DNA from: Cupriavidus oxalaticus
GTDB taxonomy: Bacteria > Pseudomonadota > Gammaproteobacteria > Burkholderiales > Burkholderiaceae
Assembly: GCF_016894385.1 (NCBI RefSeq)
Contig: NZ_CP069811.1
Span: 1,340,501-1,404,500 of the forward strand
Direction: 5' to 3'
DNA: 64,000 nucleotides
The notes below the pieces were generated by a model that worked only from the letters and a program-made list of their open reading frames with translations, searched no databases and was not told the origin of the DNA. Made by a program: the position numbers and the translations under genes. Positions 34,078 to 42,673 of the stretch are shown piece by piece (within the stretch, counting starts at the first letter, position 1; every line of letters begins with the position of its first letter).

Positions 34078-35043
34078 TCATTCCGGCTTGACGCCGGCTT
34101 CGGCGATGACCTTTTCCCAGCGGAGCTTTTCAGCCGCGACAAAACGGGCGCCGTCCGCGCGCGACATCGGCATCGGGTACGTGCCGAGGTCCTTCAGGCG
34201 GTCGGCGAACGGTTGCTGCGCAAGACTCTGGTTGACCACGGTGTTGATCTGGTCGAGTACCTGCGCCGGCGTGCCCTTGGGTGCGAAGACAGTGAACCAG
34301 CCCTTGGCGACAAGCCCGGGGACAATGCCGCTGGCAAGCGGAATGCCGTCGAGACCGGGCAGCGCGGTATCCGACGTGACAGCCAGGGCCTTCAGCCGGC
34401 CGCTGCGCACGAGCGGCACGAGCGGCGCAATGCCGTCGACATAGACCGGTATGTCGCCCTTCACCACCGCCTGGATCGCTTGTGTCGTGCCGCTGAAGCT
34501 AACCTGACGGAAACGGGTTTTCTGCAGTTGCCCCATCATCTCGGCGGTCAGGTGCGGCACCGAGCCCCGCGTCGGACTGCCGATCACGACATGGTCGGGA
34601 CGCGCCTTGCCTTCCTTGAGCACGTCGGCCAGGCTGTTGTAGGTCGTCCCCGGTCCCGCGACGAACATCATCGGTGTATAGGCCAGCGTGGCCGCCACGT
34701 CGGTATCGCGCTGGATGTCGAACTTCGCCTCCTTGTACATGACCGGCGTCGTCACGGCCGCTGCGGCGTGGAAGATGGCCAGCGTGTAGCCATCGGCCGG
34801 TGCCTGCTTCAGCGCGCTCATTGCGACGATGCCGTTGCCGCCGGGCTTGTTCTCGACGATGACCTGTTGCTTCCAGGCGCTGGTCAGGCGTTCGGCTACC
34901 TGCCGCGCGATGATGTCGGGCGCGCTGCCCGCAATGGATGGGACAAGAATGCGGACCATCTTGTCCGGGTAGGCGCCAGCGTGGACCGGCAGTGCAATCG
35001 CCGTACCAGCCAGCAACGCAAGTGAAAGAAGGGGGCGCTTCAT
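34078..35043 (-). CDS. Bug/TctC-type periplasmic substrate-binding protein
   Basis: 321 residues. Signal peptide ends near VHAGAYPDK; family signatures MVRILVPSIAGSAPDIIARQ, VIVENKPGGNGI, APADGYTLAIFH. ATG 35043 follows TGGAG. Two tandem TetR-type operators lie 64-120 bases upstream, the same motif as before the aromatic operon at 42.6 kb, so this receptor probably imports the aromatic acid used by that operon. Confidence 0.9.
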   Translation of the reverse strand: MKRPLLSLALLAGTAIALPVHAGAYPDKMVRILVPSIAGSAPDIIARQVAERLTSAWKQQVIVENKPGGNGIVAMSALKQAPADGYTLAIFHAAAAVTTPVMYKEAKFDIQRDTDVAATLAYTPMMFVAGPGTTYNSLADVLKEGKARPDHVVIGSPTRGSVPHLTAEMMGQLQKTRFRQVSFSGTTQAIQAVVKGDIPVYVDGIAPLVPLVRSGRLKALAVTSDTALPGLDGIPLASGIVPGLVAKGWFTVFAPKGTPAQVLDQINTVVNQSLAQQPFADRLKDLGTYPMPMSRADGARFVAAEKLRWEKVIAEAGVKPE

Positions 35044-35106
35044 ATGATCTCCAGAGTCTGGCGCTGGCGGTTCGCGCCTGGTGCGCTTTTGGTTCGCTCG
35101 TCGCCA

Positions 35107-35162
35107 TTATTTGACATGCAATCAAATATGCATTGTAGTTTTATTGACTTAGTCTCAAATAA
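35107..35162 (-). promoter_or_regulatory. Two tandem TetR-type operators before the Bug gene
   Basis: Site 1: TTATTTGA-CATGCAA-TCAAATAT (35107-35129). Site 2: TTTATTGA-CTTAGTC-TCAAATAA (35140-35162). Both are inverted repeats with a 7-base centre, and the centres are 33 bases apart, about three helical turns. A matching site lies at 42651-42673. The adjacent TetR gene is the likely binder. Confidence 0.65.
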
Positions 35163-35258
35163 GGAGATACCACTAGCGCGCCGGCGTCGTTGCCCGGCAT
35201 GGACGAACGTGGAAGACCGCGCGTCCCGGGCGCGGAGGGAAACGAGGCGTGAACGCGC

Positions 35259-36101
35259 TCAGGCGGCGCGCGTACTCTTCTTCCTGGCGGGCTTCACGTC
35301 GCCCTTCCCCTCGCGCGGCCACGCCTCGATACCGTCAAGCGTGATGCGCAAGCCAGCCTCGAAGGCGGTATCGGACGTGAGGTGCGAGAACACCTTGCTG
35401 ACAAAGCGCGCGCCGGGGTACTGTTCCGCCGACACCGATTCCAGCCTGTTCTGGATAAACGCCTGGTGATAGGCCGGCAATTGACGGGATGCCTCGGCCA
35501 TGCTGGCTGCAACAAGATACTGCGCCAGCAGGTGATACCCGAGCGCCACCTGTTCCGCCGAGAATCCGCCTTGCATCAGCGCGGCGGTCATCCGGTTGAA
35601 AAACTCCAGGCCGTAGTCGGTCTCGCCCGGCTGCACGTCCTGGAACAGCCGATAGCGGTTATGCGACGCCACGTACATGCTGACCCCGGGATTCTCGACC
35701 GCAACCTGGAAACTCAGCCGGGCGATCTGTTCGACGTCGGTGCGCCAGTCGCCGGTCAGCGCCGGCAAACGCTGGATCCGTTGCCGGTAGTAGTCGTTCA
35801 GCACGCCCGACACCAGCTGGTCGCGGCCGCCAAGGTAATAGTGGATGAGGCCCGGCGCAACGCCGAAATCCTTGGCAAGCTGGACCATCGAGATCTGGTC
35901 CAATGGCATGGTCTTGGCCTGCTGGATCGCGTGCTGCAGGATCGTCACCCGGCTCAGCATCGGCTCGGTGCCGATGGGCGACTCCGCCCTGGGCGGGCGG
36001 CCGCGCCGGCGCGGCACCGGACTGCCGGTTGGCTGGGGCGTCGCCTTCTCTACGGTTGCGGCGGACGATTTTCGGGCTGGCGATTTGCTTGCAGCAGGCA
36101 T
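35259..36101 (-). CDS. TetR family transcriptional regulator
   Basis: 280 residues from ATG 36101. No strong Shine-Dalgarno marks the start; an upstream Met at 36182 is possible. There is an unusual basic, proline-rich N-terminal tail of about 45 residues (SPVPRRRGRPPRAE, AT-hook-like), then the TetR helix-turn-helix (MVQLAKDFGVAPGLIHYYLGGRDQL) and a helical ligand domain. The C-terminus is basic (ARKKSTRAA). It sits between the Bug gene and the aromatic operon and probably represses both. The ligand may be an aryl-CoA or the free acid. Confidence 0.87.
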   Translation of the reverse strand: MPAASKSPARKSSAATVEKATPQPTGSPVPRRRGRPPRAESPIGTEPMLSRVTILQHAIQQAKTMPLDQISMVQLAKDFGVAPGLIHYYLGGRDQLVSGVLNDYYRQRIQRLPALTGDWRTDVEQIARLSFQVAVENPGVSMYVASHNRYRLFQDVQPGETDYGLEFFNRMTAALMQGGFSAEQVALGYHLLAQYLVAASMAEASRQLPAYHQAFIQNRLESVSAEQYPGARFVSKVFSHLTSDTAFEAGLRITLDGIEAWPREGKGDVKPARKKSTRAA

Positions 36102-36127
36102 GATAAAGAGGCGGAACGGACTCGGGA

Positions 36128-36151
36128 GAGCACCAGATTCGTCTGGTGCTC
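36128..36151 (-). promoter_or_regulatory. Perfect hairpin/palindrome just before tetR
   Basis: GAGCACCAGA-TTCG-TCTGGTGCTC, a perfect 10-bp inverted repeat, 27 bases upstream of the tetR ATG. No U-run follows on the minus strand. It may be an operator, an mRNA leader structure or the end of the upstream operon. Confidence 0.45.
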
Positions 36152-36337
36152 CAATTCTATCCGCCTTCGCGCGTGATGCCACCTTGCCTCCGGCCGATCA
36201 GGCCGAGGCCGGGGCCGCCGCCATGGCGGCATGCGGGCTGGCCTGCCTGTAACGCCCGAGGGACAGGACCACGGCTGCCCTTGTGGTGGTTAGTGACTGT
36301 TGGTAGCGACGATTGAGGGTTGCGGCGCGGCCTCGGC

Positions 36338-37093
36338 TTACCGCAAGCCCGACTGGCTGCCGAGATACGCCCCGGCACCGGGCGCAGCGGCGGAAAGGCC
36401 GAGCCGGCGCAACATCTGCCGCGCGGTACAGACAGCGGTGGACGTGACGGGAATGCCGAGCGCCTGCTGGGCAGGCTCGATGGCGGCCAGCGACGGCATC
36501 TGCACGCAGGCGGAAAGCACCACGGTGTCCACGCCCGTGACGTCGAGCCGCTTCACGTCTTCGAGCAATTCCAGCGGGTTGCGCTCACCGACTTCAAGGT
36601 TGTCGAGAATCGAGAAATTGATGACGTCCTTGACCTCGATCCCCTCGTGCTCGATGTAGTCGACCACCGTCCTGGTCAGCGCATCGCTATACGGCGCCAT
36701 CAGCGAGATGCGCCGCGCGCCGAAATCCTTCAGCTCCTCGACCAGCGCGCCGGCCGACGTCATGATCTGCGGCCGGTACGGCGCATCGCCGAGCGCGCCC
36801 GCCAGTTCCTCGATCACCTGCCGGTGGTAGCCCTTTCCCATGCACATGGTGGCCACGAGACAGGCGGTGCTCATCACGTCGACCCGCGCGTCGGCCAGTT
36901 CGAGCGCACAGCGTCCCATGTCGCGGTTCATCTTCTCCAGTTCCTCGGCCACCACGCGGTGCATGCGCACGCGGCTGGCGTGGAAGCTGAACCGCTCGGG
37001 CAGCGCCTGCATCCGTGCGGCGAAGATGGCGGGTACCTCGCGCTCCATCGTGATGTTGGAGCTGGGCACGATTTGTCCAATGCGATACGTCAT
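36338..37093 (-). CDS. Maleate cis-trans isomerase-like (Asp/Glu racemase superfamily)
   Basis: 251 residues. Resembles maleate isomerase/arylmalonate decarboxylase relatives: N-terminal GQIVPSSNITMEREVPAIF, first catalytic Cys in MSTACLVATMCMG, second Cys in LSACVQMPSL. Maleate isomerases convert maleate to fumarate and finish nicotinate- and gentisate-type pathways. It is the last gene of the leftward aromatic operon, 20 bases after the thioesterase. If the operon produces maleate, this links it to the TCA cycle. Confidence 0.82.
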   Translation of the reverse strand: MTYRIGQIVPSSNITMEREVPAIFAARMQALPERFSFHASRVRMHRVVAEELEKMNRDMGRCALELADARVDVMSTACLVATMCMGKGYHRQVIEELAGALGDAPYRPQIMTSAGALVEELKDFGARRISLMAPYSDALTRTVVDYIEHEGIEVKDVINFSILDNLEVGERNPLELLEDVKRLDVTGVDTVVLSACVQMPSLAAIEPAQQALGIPVTSTAVCTARQMLRRLGLSAAAPGAGAYLGSQSGLR

Positions 37094-37113
37094 CGTTGAA
37101 ATTCCGGGAAACG

Positions 37114-37563
37114 TCAGGAAGCGGGAACAAGAAAGCGGGCGAGCACGGCCCGTAGCGAGTCGGGGATCGCCGTGCCTTCGCGGCGGTCGAGGCGTACGCA
37201 GATCGGCGAGAACATGGCGTCGAACACGTGCCTGCCGTCCGGCCGTTGCGCCTTGCAGCGGATGTCGAAGGAGCGGGTGCGGATGGCCTCAACGTTGCAG
37301 GTGATGTCGATCACGTCGTCAGGCCAGAGCGTGCCGATGAACTCGAGGCGCATGGCCTTGCAGGGCAGGCCCACGCCGTGGGCTTCGCCGAGCCGGCCCT
37401 CGCCGCCGGCCATGTGGGCGGAGTAAAGGCCGACCGCGCCAAGCAGGTAGTCGGTGAAGCGGCCCGTGTAGACCACGCCCGCCGGATCGCAGTCGCCCCA
37501 CCGCACCGTCCGCCTGACGACAAAGGGCTGCTCGCTGAGCACGTACTCGGTCGCCTGCATCAT
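37114..37563 (-). CDS. Hotdog-fold acyl-CoA thioesterase (4-hydroxybenzoyl-CoA thioesterase-like)
   Basis: 149 residues. Start ATG 37563 overlaps the stop of the monooxygenase (ATGA). Hotdog signature RWGDCDPAGVVYTGRFTDYL, where the Asp of GDCDPAG is the catalytic residue of 4-hydroxybenzoyl-CoA-thioesterase-like proteins. It releases the free acid from an aryl-CoA. In this operon it would free a hydroxylated aromatic acid before ring cleavage. Confidence 0.85.
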   Translation of the reverse strand: MMQATEYVLSEQPFVVRRTVRWGDCDPAGVVYTGRFTDYLLGAVGLYSAHMAGGEGRLGEAHGVGLPCKAMRLEFIGTLWPDDVIDITCNVEAIRTRSFDIRCKAQRPDGRHVFDAMFSPICVRLDRREGTAIPDSLRAVLARFLVPAS

Positions 37564-38732
37564 GGCTGGCCTGCGGAAGCGGTGCCGGCCACGCCGCCGG
37601 CGGCCAGTTCTGCCATGAGTTCCGGGAACTGCTTGCGCAGGCGCTCCTCGTCCACGCGGCCGGTGCGCGTCATGAAGCGGTAGACGAACTCGTGCGGGGT
37701 CGGCAGGTCCATCCACTCGCGGATACGCTCGTACCAGTTGTAGGACGCCTCGGAGGCGCTGATCAGCTTGGCCTTCTCCGGTTTGCGCGCCGCCTCGAAC
37801 TGCGCCAGGGCGACAGGCACGTCATGCGGGTGCGCGACGATCGCATCGGCCAGCGCCATCGCGTCTTCCATGGCGATGCGCGTACCAGATCCGATCGAGA
37901 AGTGCGCGCTGGTCAGTGCGTCGCCAATCAGCACCTGGTTGCCGACGTGCCACTTCTCGTTGACGATGACCGGGAACTGCCGCCACGTCGAGTTGTTCGA
38001 CACCAGCCCGTAACCGTCGAGTTCCGGCGCAAACACGGTCTCGAACAGTGCCTGCCGGTCGGTGGCGCTCATGTCCTCCATGCCGAAGTCGATCCAGGTC
38101 TGGTGGTCGCACTCCGCCACGAACGTGCTCATCGAATCCGAATACGGGTAGTAGTGGGCGACGAAGCAGCCGCCCTGGTATTTCCGGAACACCAGCGCCG
38201 GGCTCGGGAATGGCTTCTCGACGCCGAACCACGCGAAGTGGTTTGTCAGCGTGCGGCGCTGCGTGCCGAACCCCGCTTCGTTCGCGGTACGCAACTGCGA
38301 ATTGATGCCGTCGGCGCCGACGACGAGGTCGGCGTCGAGCGCGTTGAAGTCGGCAATGCGCTGGTTGTACGTCACCCGCACGCCGAGTTCGTGCGCGCGC
38401 GCCTGCAGCACCGAAAGCAGGCTGATGCGCGGGATCGCCCCGCCGCCGGCGCCCGGCTTCTTCATCACGATCGGATGCTCGTGGCAAACGATCGCATGCT
38501 CGTCATTGAAGCGCATGACCCTCGACAGCCGGTCCACCACGACCGGCGACGCCGAGCGCAGGTTCGACAGTCCGGTGTCCGCCAGCACGACTCCGAATCC
38601 GAACGTCGCATCCTCCGGATTCTGCTCATAGACATCGATGTCCACATCGGCCATGCGTTCCTTCAGCAGGATCGCCAGGAACAGGCCGGACGGGCCACCG
38701 CCAATGATGGCAACTTTCATTGCGGGCTTCAT
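37560..38732 (-). CDS. Flavin monooxygenase, salicylyl-CoA 5-hydroxylase-like
   Basis: 390 residues. N-terminal MKVAIIGGGPSGLFLAILL with the GGGPSG FAD motif and EQNPEDATFGFGVVLAD, the opening found in salicylyl-CoA 5-hydroxylase (SdgC) and 2-aminobenzoyl-CoA monooxygenase relatives. DG motif VVGADGINSQLR; ribityl motif LIGDALTSAHFSIGSGT. These enzymes hydroxylate a CoA-bound aromatic ring with NAD(P)H and O2. It overlaps both its upstream and downstream neighbours by 4 bases. The aryl-CoA ligase upstream and thioesterase downstream support a CoA-ester substrate. Confidence 0.85.
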   Translation of the reverse strand: MKPAMKVAIIGGGPSGLFLAILLKERMADVDIDVYEQNPEDATFGFGVVLADTGLSNLRSASPVVVDRLSRVMRFNDEHAIVCHEHPIVMKKPGAGGGAIPRISLLSVLQARAHELGVRVTYNQRIADFNALDADLVVGADGINSQLRTANEAGFGTQRRTLTNHFAWFGVEKPFPSPALVFRKYQGGCFVAHYYPYSDSMSTFVAECDHQTWIDFGMEDMSATDRQALFETVFAPELDGYGLVSNNSTWRQFPVIVNEKWHVGNQVLIGDALTSAHFSIGSGTRIAMEDAMALADAIVAHPHDVPVALAQFEAARKPEKAKLISASEASYNWYERIREWMDLPTPHEFVYRFMTRTGRVDEERLRKQFPELMAELAAGGVAGTASAGQP

Positions 38733-39604
38733 TCAGCATCTCCCGGCGCGATCACCAGCGCTTCCATGTCGAACTGGCGAATCTGCCCCGCCAGCCCGCC
38801 GGTCAGTGCGCCGTACCAGACGGCCGGCTTGAAGCCGAGTTCCTTGCGGCGGAACTGCAGGGTGGGATTGCCGTCGATGCGCACGTAGCCGTTGCCGAGC
38901 GGCGTGGTCTGGTACTCAGGCGTCTTGCGCGCCAGGTCGATCAGCGGCGCGAACTCGGGCACGTCGAGCACATAGACCGACGCCTTGCCAGCCGCGACCG
39001 CCTCGTCGATCTGCCGCGCCTTGCGCTGCCAGACGGGCTCGATGGAGCCGAACGTGGCGCCTTTGTCCCGTGCGTTCTCCATCCCGATACCGGCTTCGAT
39101 GGTCAGCATGGCGTCGCGCTTGTCGGCGTCGCTGAACGGGCGCACCTGCCACGTGATCTCGATCGGGTAGCCGTTGGGGTCGTTGAAGTAGATCGACTCG
39201 ATCACTTCGTGGCGAATCTGGTAGCGCAGCGGAATGCCGACCGCTTCCACGCGCTGGCGCCATTGCAGCAGTTCCGCTTCGTCACGCACGCGCCAGGCCG
39301 TGTGGGTGGCGCGATCCTGGTAGTGCTCGCGCACGGTCAGCCAGTCGGGTCGCTCGGTGCCGATGTAATAGAAGAACGCAATCGTGCTGCCATTGCCGCT
39401 GTCGAAGAAGAAGTGCAGGAAATCGGCGTGGTTGTCCGGGCCCCACCCCTTGGCCGAGATCGCGTGGACCAGCGGCAAGCCGAGCAGGTCACGGTAGAAA
39501 TGGACGGTCTCGGCAAGCTTCCACGTCGGGCGCGCGGTGTGATGGACGCCGTGCAGCGCAACTGCGGGAATGTCGGGGCGGGCGGATGGATTCTGGTGTG
39601 TCAT
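38729..39604 (-). CDS. VOC-fold extradiol-type dioxygenase
   Basis: 291 residues with two VOC modules. Candidate Fe(II) ligands: His in LHGVHHTA (residues 18-22), His in DRATHTAWRV and Glu in YPIEITWQ. Looks like a type I extradiol (catechol) dioxygenase relative or other ring-cleaving VOC enzyme. It is preceded by the ligase (1-base gap) and overlaps the monooxygenase start. Gentisate-cleaving enzymes are usually cupins, so if it cuts a gentisate-like product this is unusual. A lyase or isomerase role is possible. Confidence 0.75.
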   Translation of the reverse strand: MTHQNPSARPDIPAVALHGVHHTARPTWKLAETVHFYRDLLGLPLVHAISAKGWGPDNHADFLHFFFDSGNGSTIAFFYYIGTERPDWLTVREHYQDRATHTAWRVRDEAELLQWRQRVEAVGIPLRYQIRHEVIESIYFNDPNGYPIEITWQVRPFSDADKRDAMLTIEAGIGMENARDKGATFGSIEPVWQRKARQIDEAVAAGKASVYVLDVPEFAPLIDLARKTPEYQTTPLGNGYVRIDGNPTLQFRRKELGFKPAVWYGALTGGLAGQIRQFDMEALVIAPGDAE

Positions 39605-39605
39605 G

Positions 39606-41309
39606 TCACTTTCCTTGCTGGATGTCTGCCGCTGCCTCGGTCTGCAGAAGCAGCACGATGCGCTCGCGCAGCAGCGCCTTGCTGAGCTTGCCGGAGGCGG
39701 TCAGCGGGAATTCTTCGATCACTTCGAGCCGCTCCGGCCACTTGAACTTGGCGAGGCCGGCGTCGTGGAGGTAGGCAGTCAGCGCGGACAAGGTCAGGCC
39801 GGAAGCAACGGCCGCGGGCTTGAGCAGCACGAAGGCGCAGACGCGCTCGCCATAGACCTTGTCCGGCATCCCGACCACGGCGGATGCCAGCACGCCGGGA
39901 TGCAGGTTGATGACGTTCTCCAGCTCCTCGGCATTGATCTTTTCGCCGCCTCGATCGACGACATCCTTGATGCGGCCGCAGAAGTAGTAGTAGCGCTGGC
40001 CGTCGACGACCGACGAAGACATCAGGTCGCCGGAGCGGTAGAAGCCGTCGGCCGTGAAGCGCGTCACGTCTTCCTTCTCGGACTTGTAGTAGCCGCGGAT
40101 CGTGTAGGGTCCACGGAACAGGGCCTCGCCCGGCTCGCCGTCCGCCACGGGGTCTTCGGTCCCGGGGTGGACGATCCTGACCTCGTCGGCCTCCGACACC
40201 GGGTAGCCGACCGACTGCTCGCGAACCTCTTGCGGGTCTTCCGGCCGGGTGAACATGATGACGCCCTCGGTCATGCCGAAGATATGGTGGGTTGGCGAGC
40301 CAGTGAGCCGCGTCATGTTGGCCGCATTCTTGGGCGCGACGAAGTTGCGGCGCGCGCGGTCCTGGGCGGTCCCACGCAGCAATTCCGGGGCGATGCGATT
40401 CAGGATCGGGCCAGCCACGCCGAACCACGTCGGCTCGTAGTCGCGCACGAGCGCCTGCAGCGTGTCCTCGGCAATGTTCGGCGCCACGGTCACGCAAGCG
40501 CCGCTCAACAGGAAGGGACCGAAGAAACAGCCCATGTTGAGGTTGTGCATGAACGGCGTGGGAAAGAACAGCACGTCGTCCGCCGTGTAGCGGTTGTACG
40601 CGGCGACCGCGCGCATGTTGTACAGGTACTCGTTCTGGAAGCGCGGGATGATCTTCGGCACCCCCGTCGTGCCACCGGAGAGCTGGAACACGGCTGCCTG
40701 GAACGGTTCGTGGGTGACATCGGCCAGCATCTGCCGCGCGCGTTCGAGCGGCATGTCGCGGATCAGGTCGGCCAGCAGCACCGCGCTGCCCCGCCGCTCG
40801 CCACGGGCCTGCAGGATGAATCGCAGACTCGGCACCTCGGCCTGCATTGCCTCGGCGAAGGCGATGTCGTCGAATTTCGGATCGTCACCCTGCACGAGAT
40901 GCAGACGCGCTTCGCACAGGTTGCCGAGATAGCCGATCTCGAGCTTGCGGAACGCCTGCAACGAGCAAAGCGGGATAATGCCAGCCTTCAGGCAGCCAAA
41001 GAACGCCAGCAGCAGTTCGTTGCTGTTGCCGCACTGGAAGATGGCGCGGTCCAGCGGCCGGAGGCCAAGCTGGAGCAGCGCGGCGCCGAGGCGGTCGGTG
41101 CGCTCGTCCAGTTCGCGATAGGTGAACTCGCCTTCGGGGCCGGCGAGGGCCAGCCGGTCGGCATTGTCGCGAAACGACTGCCGGAAGGCGCCGACGAGTG
41201 TTTCACCGGTCAGGTATCCCTCGGCCACGTAGCGGCGCAGCCGGTCTTCGTCTGGATAGCGCACGCCATCGAGCAGGACGCTCGGGCGTACGGAGATGGG
41301 TTGCAGCAT
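39606..41309 (-). CDS. Aryl-AMP/CoA ligase, 2,3-dihydroxybenzoate-AMP ligase-like
   Basis: 567 residues. ANL-superfamily: P-loop FQLSGGTTGVPKIIPR, A5-type FGMTEG, A8 DRGGEKINAEELENV, and the C-terminal Lys region LTASGKLSKALLRERI. The set SGGTTGVPK and DRGGEKINAEE is that of DhbE/EntE-like salicylate- and dihydroxybenzoate-adenylating enzymes. In Sdg-type salicylate degradation such an enzyme starts CoA activation. The start ATG 41309 follows a weak AAGGTAG; the open frame extends further but lies in the intergenic and hydrolase shadow. Confidence 0.85.
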   Translation of the reverse strand: MLQPISVRPSVLLDGVRYPDEDRLRRYVAEGYLTGETLVGAFRQSFRDNADRLALAGPEGEFTYRELDERTDRLGAALLQLGLRPLDRAIFQCGNSNELLLAFFGCLKAGIIPLCSLQAFRKLEIGYLGNLCEARLHLVQGDDPKFDDIAFAEAMQAEVPSLRFILQARGERRGSAVLLADLIRDMPLERARQMLADVTHEPFQAAVFQLSGGTTGVPKIIPRFQNEYLYNMRAVAAYNRYTADDVLFFPTPFMHNLNMGCFFGPFLLSGACVTVAPNIAEDTLQALVRDYEPTWFGVAGPILNRIAPELLRGTAQDRARRNFVAPKNAANMTRLTGSPTHHIFGMTEGVIMFTRPEDPQEVREQSVGYPVSEADEVRIVHPGTEDPVADGEPGEALFRGPYTIRGYYKSEKEDVTRFTADGFYRSGDLMSSSVVDGQRYYYFCGRIKDVVDRGGEKINAEELENVINLHPGVLASAVVGMPDKVYGERVCAFVLLKPAAVASGLTLSALTAYLHDAGLAKFKWPERLEVIEEFPLTASGKLSKALLRERIVLLLQTEAAADIQQGK

Positions 41310-41355
41310 TGTCGGTCTACCTTGATATGTTGTTATCTGCTTGTCCGCCTGGCGC

Positions 41356-42609
41356 TCAGGCCATCGTCTCACGCAGCCATTCGATGATGTGCCGGCCGGC
41401 GATGCGCTGGCCGGGTTCTTCCTCACGGCTGAGGGCCATGCCGTGGTGGTTGCCGCGCACGCGGAGATGGCGCTTGTGTTCGGCGGGAATCTGCTCGTAG
41501 ATTGCGCGAATGTCTGCCGGGAAGGTGCACTGGTCGCCCGTGTATTCCAGCAGGAGCGTCGGCTGGTGCAGCGCCGGCAGTGTCTTTTCCAGCGATGCAT
41601 TCGACGACAGGCCCGACCACGTTGACAGCCACGACTCCGGCGTGACCACGCGCCCGAAGCCCACGCTGCCCCAGTTCGATACGAACGGGTCCTTGCCCCA
41701 TAGCGAGCCGGTCCTGCGGTCCGACGGGTCGAGCGTGATGTCCCATGAGCGCAGGTCCGCGTCGGTGCGCCAGACTTCAAAGATGGGCGCATGCGCGGCG
41801 GCGCGGCGGTCGGCATCCGTGGCCGTGCCGGCTTTCACGCGCTGTCTCGCCTCCTGCTTCGTGCGGAGCATGGCCTTGGCGCGCGCGTCGATCCGCGCGA
41901 CCCGCTCTACCTGCGCCGCACGGTAGCGCTCGACGAATTCCGGCGCGTATCGGCCTTCTCCCGTCTCCGCGTCGAAGCCGTTGGCCTGCGAAAAGGGGGC
42001 GAGCGTGACATCGGTCTGCATGGGATCGTCCTCATCCGTCACCGAGGGATCGATTCCGCTCATCAGCAACTTGCCCTGGCCGGGGTGCGGCGAGATCAGT
42101 ATGAAGCCGTCGACTTCCGGCATGTGCACGTCGCCGAGGTTCGTCGGCCGCCCGCCCGGGGTGCGCGCGATGCGGAGTTCGCGCGGCGTCAGCGCCTGCT
42201 GGTTATAGAAGGTATAGAGTCCGGCGCCGCCGGAGTTGCCCAGCATGACGATCTTCTCGTAGCCGAGGTCGCGCAGGTGCGTCATGCCGGCAGCCACATC
42301 CAGCAGGGCAATCTCATGCTCCAGCCGCAGGTCGTTGCCGATGGAGCGCGGACCCTGCACCCAGCAGGCGCAGCCGGCATCGAGCACGAACGGCACGAGG
42401 TAGTGCGTAATGGCCATCTCGCGCGGATGCATCAGGGAAACGACGGTCTTTTCCCTGCCGGTCACGCTGAACAGGAAGCCGAGTGTGCGCTGTCCGTCGG
42501 CTGTGCCCAGCGCGTACGGCACCATCTGATACGGGCGATCCATCAGGCGGGTGTCCCATGAGGCCCCCCGCATCCCTGCCGTCACTTGCGGCTTGTCCTG
42601 TTCCGTCAT
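41356..42609 (-). CDS. Alpha/beta hydrolase, large
   Basis: 417 residues from ATG 42609, which has GGAGGG 4 bases upstream. Nucleophile Ser in MLGNSGGAGL; late acid and His in LLEYTGDQCTFP and RGNHHGMA. Longer than most simple hydrolases, with an insertion between about residues 160 and 270. It is the first gene of the aromatic operon behind a TTATTTGA-N7-TCAAATAA site. It could release the free aromatic acid from an ester or amide precursor or cleave a ring-fission product. Confidence 0.8.
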   Translation of the reverse strand: MTEQDKPQVTAGMRGASWDTRLMDRPYQMVPYALGTADGQRTLGFLFSVTGREKTVVSLMHPREMAITHYLVPFVLDAGCACWVQGPRSIGNDLRLEHEIALLDVAAGMTHLRDLGYEKIVMLGNSGGAGLYTFYNQQALTPRELRIARTPGGRPTNLGDVHMPEVDGFILISPHPGQGKLLMSGIDPSVTDEDDPMQTDVTLAPFSQANGFDAETGEGRYAPEFVERYRAAQVERVARIDARAKAMLRTKQEARQRVKAGTATDADRRAAAHAPIFEVWRTDADLRSWDITLDPSDRRTGSLWGKDPFVSNWGSVGFGRVVTPESWLSTWSGLSSNASLEKTLPALHQPTLLLEYTGDQCTFPADIRAIYEQIPAEHKRHLRVRGNHHGMALSREEEPGQRIAGRHIIEWLRETMA

Positions 42610-42650
42610 GCTGCCCTCCATAAAATGAGACCGTATCAATAATCTACAAA

Positions 42651-42673
42651 TTATTTGAGATACAGTCAAATAA
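42651..42673 (-). promoter_or_regulatory. TetR-type operator of the aromatic operon
   Basis: Perfect inverted repeat TTATTTGA-GATACAG-TCAAATAA, about 42 bases before the hydrolase ATG. Same half-sites and 7-base centre as the two sites before the Bug gene at 35043, next to the TetR gene. Confidence 0.7.
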
